From Candidatus Woesearchaeota archaeon (GTDB taxonomy: Archaea; Nanobdellota; Nanobdellia; Woesearchaeales; GW2011-AR4): DNA of 6,532 nt. Positions 1-4,109 of this stretch are shown piece by piece. The stretch covers positions 1-6,532 of the forward strand of contig JACPMT010000015.1 in the NCBI GenBank assembly GCA_016185815.1, in the 5' to 3' direction. A program made the position numbers and the translations under genes. Under the pieces are notes generated by a model, which was not told where the DNA came from, searched no databases, and saw nothing but the letters and a program-made list of their open reading frames with translations. Within the stretch, counting starts at the first letter, position 1. Every line of letters starts with the position of its first letter.

Positions 1-149
1 ATATGCTCCTTGACAATTGATGTTTTGCCTGATTTCCTTGAGCCAAGCAAAGCAATATTTTTTCCAGCACCCTTAATGAAAGAATTTGTATTTTTATCTA
101 ATAAATCAAGGTAATACTTTCTCCTGACAAATGCCTCTTTTCCAGCCAA
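1..149 (-). CDS. P-loop ATPase, archaeal AAA-type, N-terminal fragment (gene runs off the left edge)
   Basis: The minus strand reads 49 codons from a TTG at 147-149 to the window edge, and the gene continues beyond it. The product has FVRRKYYLDLLDK at residues 7-19, matching the FVGRxxxLxxL box that opens many archaeal AAA/P-loop ATPases. A textbook Walker A motif, GSRKSGKTS, follows a hydrophobic strand (NIALL) at residues 36-44. The enzyme should bind and hydrolyse ATP; its partner or substrate cannot be told because Walker B, sensors and C-terminal domains are missing. TTG is the only usable start: a TAG lies directly upstream in frame and no Met codon follows before Walker A. The second position of the box is Arg where Gly is usual. 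No convincing Shine-Dalgarno is visible. Seen: the motif and the open frame. Known: the family pattern. Inferred: the start codon and that the gene is intact. Confidence 0.72.
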   Translation of the reverse strand, partial: MAGKEAFVRRKYYLDLLDKNTNSFIKGAGKNIALLGSRKSGKTSIVKEH

Positions 150-193
150 CTATTTCACACTCTCAAATAAATACGAGTAATTTCTAATACCAG

Positions 194-350
194 TTGGTAT
201 ATATACTAATATTATAAAAATGTTTCGATTATTGATTTATACTTTTTGGTATATATTTTTAAAACTAATATTCCATTTTGTATAGAACTAATATATAAGC
301 TTTATGGTTTTAGATTATTCTACTAATTGGTATATATATTTTTTGGTATA
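194..350 (+). repeat. Four dispersed direct repeats of TTGGTATA(TAT)
   Basis: TTGGTATATAT occurs at 194-204, 246-256 and 327-337, and the shorter TTGGTATA at 343-350. An ACTAATATT word follows the first copy directly (205-213) and the second after seven bases (264-272); a variant, ACTAATATA, stands alone at 287-295, and ACTAA directly precedes the third copy. The first copy is also the right arm of an inverted repeat, ATACCA-GT-TGGTAT (187-200). Spacing is irregular (52, 81 and 16 bases start to start), so this is neither a CRISPR nor a simple microsatellite. The copies could be binding sites for a regulator such as the adjacent RHH protein, or reflect AT-rich bias; the shared GG makes pure chance less likely. 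Confidence 0.6.
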
Positions 351-408
351 ATCTATACTATATAAAGTTTCTTTTTTCTATTGTAACTATTCTAAAGTAA
401 TAAAAATA

Positions 409-422
409 GAAAGATTTAAAAG
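409..422 (+). promoter_or_regulatory. Candidate archaeal promoter (BRE + TATA box) of the RHH operon
   Basis: GAAAGA (409-414) followed by TTTAAAAG (415-422) fits the purine-rich BRE plus TATA-box arrangement of archaeal promoters. Transcription would start near 443-446, giving a leader of about 30 bases before the ATG at 474. A second TATA-like string, ACTATATAAAG at 357-367, would give a leader of about 80 bases and is an alternative. Assignment is by pattern and spacing only. Confidence 0.45.
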
Positions 423-436
423 TAGTAGTATTTTAC

Positions 437-449
437 ACTACTCAGTAGT
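437..449. promoter_or_regulatory. Candidate operator: perfect 13-bp palindrome ACTACT-C-AGTAGT
   Basis: ACTACT (437-442) and AGTAGT (444-449) form a perfect inverted repeat around one central C, and extra AGTAGT half-sites lie at 421-426 and 424-429. The element sits on the predicted transcription start and 24 bases before the start codon of an RHH protein. RHH repressors of the Arc/CopG type are known to bind short symmetric or tandem half-sites over their own promoters, so autorepression is a natural inference. It could instead form a small hairpin in the leader. Confidence 0.45.
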
Positions 450-473
450 ACTTACAACTTTGGGGAAAGGTAA

Positions 474-617
474 ATGAAGCAGAAACTAAGCATAACCCTT
501 GATGAAGAATTAGTCAATGAAATAATCAAAACCCTTTCTAGTGGAAAGTTCAGGAACAAGAGCCATGTTGTAGAGTATGCTGTGAAGAAGCTGCTTGAGG
601 TGGAAAATGGCAGATAA
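474..617 (+). CDS. Ribbon-helix-helix (Arc/CopG/MetJ-type) transcriptional regulator, 47 aa
   Basis: This small gene encodes a 47-residue protein that is essentially one RHH domain. A short basic N-terminal strand (KQKLSITLD, residues 2-10) would pair with that of a second subunit and enter the DNA major groove. Helix 1 covers about residues 11-22 (EELVNEIIKTLS), a GKFRNKS turn follows at 24-30, and helix 2 is HVVEYAVKKLLEVE (31-44). The turn plus S/HxxxEYAxKKLL is typical of archaeal RHH repressors. The ATG at 474 follows a weak purine-rich AAAGGTAA (466-473). The stop lies inside the next gene, an 11-base overlap implying translational coupling with the hydrophobic protein. There is no C-terminal sensor or toxin-binding domain, so its signal is unknown. 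It probably dimerises and represses its own operon through the palindrome just upstream. It could also be an orphan antitoxin, but no toxin-like partner follows. Confidence 0.85.
   Translation: MKQKLSITLDEELVNEIIKTLSSGKFRNKSHVVEYAVKKLLEVENGR
597..603 (+). promoter_or_regulatory. Strong Shine-Dalgarno (GAGGTGG) inside the RHH gene, deciding the next start
   Basis: GAGGTG at 597-602 is complementary to the archaeal 16S rRNA 3' end and lies four bases before the ATG at 607. A longer reading from a TTG at 595 would place this site inside the coding sequence, so ATG 607 is the better start. The site lies within the last codons of the RHH gene, which suggests coupled translation. Confidence 0.75.
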
Positions 618-1506
618 CCAAGAAAAGCCTCAAGCTCAAGACAAAAAAGAAGAGAAGCCAAAAGCACCAACTACTTTAGAGAGTGCAGTTGATGAATCAT
701 GGCACGCAATTAAGTCGTCTGCAAATAACATTGTTGGAGCTGGCGCTATAGCTGGAGCTACTGCATTATTTGGTTTGGATGGTTTAGTGACAGCAGCATC
801 ATTCCCAATTGGTGCGCGAATTAGCAGCAAGTTAGCAGGCAAAGAATTTTCAAGCAGCAAATTCAGAGACGAAGCAATTGCCGGTGCTTTATTCACCCCT
901 CCACTTTGGTATGGCGTTGAGGCTGTTAAGCAAGCTCCAAAGGCATTAGGCTTGGATGGGTTAGTTGCAAACATTCTTGGAACCTCTATACCAATAAGCC
1001 CTTTTGTTGTAGGCGGCTTAGCACTTGGGGTTTTAACACCTGCATTAACAGCACTATATTACCCGTTGCAATATGTAATTCAAAATAAAACCTTTAAAGG
1101 TATTGGCAAAGACTTTAAAGAAAATTATTGGAAGGGTCTTAAGAGAGCATTACCTTTAACTACATTGACATCTACGGCTATTGGAGCAACGTTTGCATTG
1201 CCATATTTAGCACCTTACTTATTCCCCGCACTTGCAGTAGGTAGTGTGCTATATAGGATGTTATTATCAAAGGAAGGAAAAGTAGAATACAAAAGATTGT
1301 TATACCCATCAACATACCTGCCGAATGTTTTAAATCCGTTCTATTTAATGAGCGGAGCAGCAAGCGTTGGAGGCAAACTTTATAGAGGAGTCACAAAAGC
1401 AGCTTATGATATTGGCTCTGCAATAAGAAGCGTGGTTGGCGGCTTATTCAAAGCAGCACCGTCTCCTGCAGCAACCACAGCTCCGACTCCTGCGCCAGCT
1501 CATTAG
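607..1506 (+). CDS. Hypothetical Ala/Gly-rich multi-pass membrane protein, 299 aa
   Basis: I do not recognise this family. The protein opens with a charged, Lys/Glu/Pro/Gln-rich tail (about residues 1-22), probably disordered and cytoplasmic. Several hydrophobic, Ala/Gly-rich stretches follow, near 42-70, 90-106, 128-158, 181-220 and 240-256, and the protein ends in a Pro/Ala/Thr-rich tail (285-298). The helices contain many Pro and small residues, more like a packed channel-, scaffold- or carrier-type protein than a simple anchor. No catalytic motif is evident. Short phrases recur: GLDGLV at 56-61 and 115-120, and an aromatic-Pro segment followed by GK(E/D)F at 66-81 and 152-170, hinting at internal duplication. 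A loose resemblance to the Mpv17/PMP22 C-terminus (KENYW...) is too weak to use. It overlaps the RHH gene by 11 bases and has the better ribosome site, so the regulator most likely controls its amount. Coding is supported by the SD site, length and biased composition. Confidence 0.7.
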   Translation: MADNQEKPQAQDKKEEKPKAPTTLESAVDESWHAIKSSANNIVGAGAIAGATALFGLDGLVTAASFPIGARISSKLAGKEFSSSKFRDEAIAGALFTPPLWYGVEAVKQAPKALGLDGLVANILGTSIPISPFVVGGLALGVLTPALTALYYPLQYVIQNKTFKGIGKDFKENYWKGLKRALPLTTLTSTAIGATFALPYLAPYLFPALAVGSVLYRMLLSKEGKVEYKRLLYPSTYLPNVLNPFYLMSGAASVGGKLYRGVTKAAYDIGSAIRSVVGGLFKAAPSPAATTAPTPAPAH

Positions 1507-1532
1507 GAAAAGTATTCCAGATGAATAACTTC

Positions 1533-1547
1533 AATTAAAATTAAAAA
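1533..1547 (-). terminator. Candidate U-rich terminator after the PfpI gene
   Basis: Directly after the stop codon of the PfpI gene the minus strand reads TTTTTAATTTTAATT. Archaeal transcription commonly ends at such T-runs without a hairpin. It sits in the 41-base gap between convergent genes, where a terminator is expected. No matching T-run is seen on the plus strand for the opposing operon. Confidence 0.4.
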
Positions 1548-2063
1548 TCACTTGCCCAACGCCTTTATTATCTCCCTGCAGAATGCCGGCAGGTCGCTTG
1601 GCATTCTGGATGTGATTATGCTGCCGTCAACAACAACTTCTTTATCGAAATATTTTGCTCCTGCATTCGTCATATCATCCTTTATTGCGCTTACACAGGT
1701 CACTTTCCTGCCCTTGGCAATTCCAGCGCTTGCCAAGACCCAGCCTGCATGGCAGATTGCTGCAATAACCTTTCCGCTCTTATTCATCTCCCTGACAAAA
1801 TCAAGAACTTCTTTGTACCTTCTCAGCCTGTCAGGAGCAAAACCGCCTGGGATAACAACAGCATCAAAATCCCTTGCTTTGTAATCTTTGATGTTGCCGT
1901 CTACCTCCAAAGGATACCCGTTTTTTCCTTTGTATGTTTTTTCTCCAGTTCCAGCAACAACAACATCAGCCCCCTCTTCCATCAGCCTCAGTTTTGGATA
2001 CCAAAGCTCCAGATCCTCATAATAATTCTCCGCAAAAATAATGACTTTTTTGTTTTTTAACAT
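1548..2063 (-). CDS. pfpI: PfpI/DJ-1 superfamily protein (intracellular peptidase / glyoxalase-deglycase type)
   Basis: This 171-residue protein matches the PfpI branch of the DJ-1/class I glutamine amidotransferase-like superfamily over its full usual length. The nucleophile elbow AAICHAG gives Cys104 followed by His105. The early acid is Glu16 in YYEDLE, and VIPGGFAPDRLR at 70-81 forms the oxyanion/dimer region. KDDMTNAG and the C-terminal SRMPSDLPAF are also hallmarks. In the Pyrococcus enzyme a Glu in the PERVR motif of a neighbouring subunit completes the Cys-His triad; here it is Asp78. Members act in the cytoplasm as hexamers or dimers and have been described as peptidases, glyoxalases and protein/nucleotide deglycases; the last activity is disputed. 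No signal peptide is present. It lies 108 bases downstream of thioredoxin reductase in the same direction, a fitting neighbour for carbonyl or oxidative stress. No Shine-Dalgarno precedes the ATG. The family call is firm; the exact reaction is not. Confidence 0.92.
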   Translation of the reverse strand: MLKNKKVIIFAENYYEDLELWYPKLRLMEEGADVVVAGTGEKTYKGKNGYPLEVDGNIKDYKARDFDAVVIPGGFAPDRLRRYKEVLDFVREMNKSGKVIAAICHAGWVLASAGIAKGRKVTCVSAIKDDMTNAGAKYFDKEVVVDGSIITSRMPSDLPAFCREIIKALGK

Positions 2064-2130
2064 TTTGTTTATTGGTTATTAATGTTTTTTGTTGTGTATT
2101 GTGTTTTATTTAATTATTTTTGTTAATTTT

Positions 2131-2138
2131 TATTTAAA
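2131..2138 (-). promoter_or_regulatory. Candidate TATA box for the PfpI gene
   Basis: The minus strand has TTTAAATA in the AT-rich gap between trxB and the PfpI gene, preceded by AAAACACA. It would give a leader of about 45 bases. A second possible box, ATTAAATAA (2107-2115), would give a leader of about 20. The gap is so AT-rich that either may be chance. Confidence 0.3.
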
Positions 2139-2171
2139 TGTGTTTTATAATTGTTTAATGAATTCTCTTTT

Positions 2172-3107
2172 TTAATGCGTCCAGTCAAGCACAGCTCCTT
2201 TTCCTCCAGTAAGCCACCTGTAGCATTCCAATGCAGCCTTTGCGCCATCTCCTGCTGCTATCACAGTCTGCTTGAATAGGACTGGAGTTATATCGCCTGC
2301 TGCAAATATCCCAGCGCATGATGTATTGCCCCTGTCATCAACAATAATCTCTTTTTTTTCATTTACTTTCACAAGGTGCTGCACGAATGAAGTATCAACC
2401 ACATACCCAATCTCAATGAAAATTCCATCAACCTTTAATTCTCTTTTTTCTTTTGTTACAACATTTTCAACCTCAATGCCTTCAACATTTTTGTCTCCAA
2501 TTACTTTTAACGGAATGCTGTTAAGCACAAGCTCAATTTTAGAATTATTCTTTAATTTCTCAACTGTTATCTCATCAGCCCTGAATGAATCCCTTCTGTG
2601 GGTAAGATAAACTTTTTTTGAGAATGTAGCAAGCTCCAAAGCCCCTTCAACAGCTGAATTTCCGCCGCCAATTATTGCAACATTCCTGTTCTTGAACAAA
2701 GGCGCATCGCAGGTAACGCATGTTGAAACACCCCTTCCCATGAACTTTTCCTCGCCTTCAACTCCAAGTGATTTCGGGACTTTTCCATAAGCAAGAATCA
2801 AGGCTTTGCATTCATATTCTTCGCCGTTTGCCAGCCCTATCCTGAATCCGTTTTCAATTTTATCAGCTTTGTTTGCTTTTCCCATTATCAATTCTGCGCC
2901 AAAACCGATTGCCTCATTCTGGAACCTTTTCATAAGCTCGATTCCGTGCATCGGCCCTGTGCCTGGATAATTCTCAATGTGGCTTGTCAGGTTTGTCTGG
3001 CCGCCGACATCTATGCTGATTACCGCTGTTTTAAGCTTTTTCCTGCAGGTGTAAATTGCAGCTGTCAATCCAGCAGCGCCTGCGCCGACAATTATTACAT
3101 CGTACAT
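2172..3107 (-). CDS. trxB: Thioredoxin reductase (NADPH, FAD-dependent), 311 aa
   Basis: This is a full-length, low-molecular-weight thioredoxin reductase, which passes electrons from NAD(P)H through FAD and a redox disulfide to thioredoxin in the cytoplasm. The N-terminal FAD motif is VGAGAAGLTAA (residues 7-17). The redox-active pair is Cys130/Cys133 in STCVTCDAP. The nucleotide-binding loop GGGNSAVEGALEL is at 147-159, and HRRDSFRAD (170-178) carries the HRRxxxR arginines that favour NADPH over NADH. The second FAD motif, GIFAAGDIT, is at 266-274, followed by KQTVIAAGDGAKAAL. Length and domain order (FAD, NADPH insertion, FAD) match the family. The start is set by MYDVIIVGAG; a TATA-like box 25 bases upstream suggests a leaderless mRNA. 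Upstream lies a small membrane-protein gene and downstream the PfpI gene. No thioredoxin gene is in the window, so its partner is elsewhere; the YyaL-like protein's expected thioredoxin-fold domain lies off the edge. Confidence 0.95.
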   Translation of the reverse strand: MYDVIIVGAGAAGLTAAIYTCRKKLKTAVISIDVGGQTNLTSHIENYPGTGPMHGIELMKRFQNEAIGFGAELIMGKANKADKIENGFRIGLANGEEYECKALILAYGKVPKSLGVEGEEKFMGRGVSTCVTCDAPLFKNRNVAIIGGGNSAVEGALELATFSKKVYLTHRRDSFRADEITVEKLKNNSKIELVLNSIPLKVIGDKNVEGIEVENVVTKEKRELKVDGIFIEIGYVVDTSFVQHLVKVNEKKEIIVDDRGNTSCAGIFAAGDITPVLFKQTVIAAGDGAKAALECYRWLTGGKGAVLDWTH

Positions 3108-3123
3108 AAGAAAAGAGAAAAAA
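3108..3123 (-). terminator. Possible U-rich terminator for the small membrane-protein gene
   Basis: The minus strand is a nearly unbroken pyrimidine run (TTTTTTCTCTTTTCTT) between the small membrane-protein gene and trxB. It could end upstream transcription just before the trxB start. It lies downstream of the trxB TATA-like box, so it may instead be only the initiation region of that promoter. Confidence 0.25.
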
Positions 3124-3126
3124 TGG

Positions 3127-3137
3127 TATTTTAAAAA
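3127..3137 (-). promoter_or_regulatory. Candidate TATA box of trxB (leaderless spacing)
   Basis: The minus strand reads TTTTTAAAATA, centred about 25 bases upstream of the trxB ATG. That places transcription initiation at or next to the start codon, as in archaeal leaderless mRNAs, and agrees with the absence of a Shine-Dalgarno. The BRE is weak. Confidence 0.45.
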
Positions 3138-3151
3138 GGTTGTTGTTTGTG

Positions 3152-3487
3152 TTAATGAAGTCCATAAATACCTTCTGTGAACAAGAATAAGGCAATGATA
3201 ATTTCCAAATCAAAGCCTGTATTTACCGGATAAAACATATTTATTACATAAAGAATACCCGGAATTGCCAATATAGTCTTGATTAATTTACCCATTAAAG
3301 TTGTGCCTTCATTGAAGGAATGTATTGTTATGTAAGAAAAAACCTGCATTGCAATTAAGAATAATGCCCCTATTAGAGTTATGCTTATGTTATAAGCAAT
3401 TATTGGATTTATATCGTAAATCTTGAAATATTTAAGAGTAATAAGAATGCTTAATGGTATGGCTATAAATGACAGTATTTTGCTCAT
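3152..3487 (-). CDS. Small hypothetical integral membrane protein, 111 aa
   Basis: I do not recognise a named family. The 111-residue product is almost wholly hydrophobic, with four likely membrane segments at about residues 5-20, 28-55, 64-86 and 91-108. They are separated by short polar turns such as KYFKIYDIN, HSFNEGTTLMGK and PVNTGFD. No catalytic, metal-binding or transport motif is visible; the single His in the middle loop (HSFNEG) is not diagnostic. It resembles the many small four-helix membrane proteins of unknown role in archaeal genomes. The gene begins 19 bases after the PIN-domain remnant and ends 44 bases before trxB, which appears to have its own promoter, so co-transcription is uncertain. 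No Shine-Dalgarno lies at a useful distance; GGAGAG ends 23 bases upstream. Coding is supported by a clean Met start, regular hydrophobic periodicity and no better frame opposite. Confidence 0.65.
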   Translation of the reverse strand: MSKILSFIAIPLSILITLKYFKIYDINPIIAYNISITLIGALFLIAMQVFSYITIHSFNEGTTLMGKLIKTILAIPGILYVINMFYPVNTGFDLEIIIALFLFTEGIYGLH

Positions 3488-3506
3488 TTTATTTTATTGC
3501 TTTATT

Positions 3507-3650
3507 TTACTCTCCTATGTAAACAACATTCTTCATGCCTTTAAAATGTTTGTCTCCGCTTACAATCTGACATTTAAGCTCGTTTTGTTTTGCCACTCCC
3601 TCAGCACTTTCATTAGCAATCTTACAGCACTCTTTAATTACTCCTGTTTC
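3507..3650 (-). pseudogene. PIN-domain (VapC-like) remnant, C-terminal end only
   Basis: The minus strand, in one frame ending at a TAA at 3507, reads about 45 codons whose end resembles the last part of archaeal PIN-domain ribonuclease toxins: QIVSGDKHFKGMKNVVYIGE. The SGDKHF step (the family's conserved (S/T)xD near the active site) and the following strand are preserved. The preceding helix (IANESAEGVAKQNELKC) is in place but without the usual catalytic Asp. The N-terminal two-thirds, including the first catalytic Asp (VVDxN), is missing: upstream in this frame the DNA is occupied by the DUF2283 gene. The frame stays open to an ATG at 3723-3725, but that stretch lies inside the DUF2283 gene and has no PIN character. 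A decayed vapC is the simplest reading. The upstream boundary is approximate. Confidence 0.55.
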
Positions 3651-3864
3651 ACTGTGTCGTTGCCAACAAATTCTTAACATGTATTTCAGAAAGAGACTCA
3701 ATTGGTATTCGTGTGCTAACTTCAAGAAGCTCGATTCCTAAAAGTTTTCCTTCTTTATCTAAATCAATAATCGTAAAGTCATCTATCTTTTTATTCTTAT
3801 CAAACTCGCCTTTGCGAAATTCTATGTACATTGCATCCGCTTCCTTGTCGTAGCTTATTTCCAT
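3649..3864 (-). CDS. DUF2283 family protein, likely antitoxin of a DUF4258 pair
   Basis: This 71-residue protein has the DUF2283 pattern from its first residue: MEISYDKEADAMYIEFRKG (1-19), then TIIDLDKEGKLLGIELLEVS (31-50), a small beta-rich fold with the characteristic D-x-E-G-x-L-x-G-I-E turn. The last 20 residues (IPIESLSEIHVKNLLATTQ) are a variable tail, possibly a helix that holds a partner. Its ATG comes one base after the stop of the DUF4258 gene, so the two are almost certainly co-transcribed and co-translated. From my general knowledge DUF2283 proteins often lie beside DUF4258 or related RelE-like proteins and are suspected antitoxins; biochemical proof is limited. The tail overlaps by a couple of bases the stretch where the PIN remnant begins, so the end of this gene may have been shaped by a recombination that deleted the PIN gene's front part. 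Confidence 0.8.
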   Translation of the reverse strand: MEISYDKEADAMYIEFRKGEFDKNKKIDDFTIIDLDKEGKLLGIELLEVSTRIPIESLSEIHVKNLLATTQ

Positions 3865-3865
3865 C

Positions 3866-4078
3866 TTAGAGCCAATATACTGTGATTATATTTATAATTC
3901 TTTCTGTTTTTTCACATGACACTTCTATAGTACCCCTTTCCAATCTTTTTTGAAAATAATACTTATCATGCCTTTTGATAGTTTTGTCAGGGTGTTTAAT
4001 CGCGTCAATTACTTCTTGTTCAAGAATTTTTCTTTTTTCAATCCTATATTTCGCATGACTCGTAAAGGTAATTTTCAT
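3866..4078 (-). CDS. DUF4258 family protein, likely toxin (RelE/BECR-like fold)
   Basis: The 70-residue product shows the DUF4258 layout: a first strand ending in ITFTSHAKYRIEKRKI (residues 3-18) with His8, Arg12 and Arg16, a helix EQEVIDAIKHPDKTI (20-34), a central strand pair KYYFQKRLERGTIEVSCEK (39-57), and a final strand IINIITVYWL (61-70). The HAxxRxxxR element and the closing (I/V)xTVY strand are the diagnostic parts. DUF4258 is thought to belong with small RelE/BrnT-like ribonuclease toxins; His8 and the arginines are the plausible RNA-contacting residues. It precedes a DUF2283 gene by one base, the reverse of the classic antitoxin-first order but common for this pairing. A TATA-like sequence lies about 24 bases upstream, overlapping the end of the aminopeptidase gene. 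AGAGGT also occurs 13 bases before the ATG, far for a ribosome site. The family call is strong; toxicity is inferred. Confidence 0.8.
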   Translation of the reverse strand: MKITFTSHAKYRIEKRKILEQEVIDAIKHPDKTIKRHDKYYFQKRLERGTIEVSCEKTERIINIITVYWL

Positions 4079-4095
4079 CTCAAATAATTTAACCT

Positions 4096-4108
4096 CTTTT
4101 TAATAAAA
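4096..4108 (-). promoter_or_regulatory. Candidate TATA box of the DUF4258-DUF2283 operon
   Basis: The minus strand reads TTTTATTAAAAAG, with a purine-rich GAAATAGA before it, inside and just after the aminopeptidase stop. Its centre is about 24 bases upstream of the DUF4258 ATG. The pair can therefore be transcribed separately, although read-through from the aminopeptidase across the 31-base gap is also possible. Confidence 0.4.
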
Positions 4109-4109
4109 T

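Larger units (their letters stand above)
150..473. other. AT-rich divergent intergenic region with repeats and promoter signals
   Basis: This spacer separates the leftward ATPase gene from the rightward RHH gene. It is visibly far more AT-rich than the flanking genes and has no ORF with coding character. It holds four copies of TTGGTATA, three ACTAATAT-type words, a BRE/TATA-like promoter, and a palindrome next to the predicted transcription start. No tRNA, rRNA or recognisable riboswitch was seen. It most likely carries the control regions of both divergent genes. Confidence 0.7.

Noticed and set aside
194..350. A CRISPR array or tandem repeat locus in the AT-rich spacer
   Set aside because: Repeats are only 8-11 bases and spaced irregularly (52, 81 and 16 bases), with no spacer-like uniform units.
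595..606. A TTG start at 595 for the membrane protein, adding four residues
   Set aside because: It would bury the strong GAGGTG ribosome site within the coding sequence; the ATG at 607 sits at the correct distance from it.
636..974. A 112-codon minus-strand frame opposite the membrane protein
   Set aside because: It is Ala/Pro/Asn-rich, as expected from the complement of an Ala/Gly-rich gene, has no ribosome site, and conflicts with the better supported plus-strand gene.
1090..1270. Mpv17/PMP22-like C-terminal signature in the membrane protein
   Set aside because: Only a loose KENYW...L...YR pattern is shared; the family's WP and NF core residues are absent.
1552..2610. Plus-strand frames opposite the PfpI and trxB genes
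   Set aside because: They are shadows of two enzymes with complete conserved motifs on the minus strand.
3651..3725. Extending the PIN remnant to a full 72-codon gene starting at 3725
   Set aside because: The extra codons lie in another frame of the DUF2283 gene and show no PIN-like features; the DUF2283 frame there matches its family.
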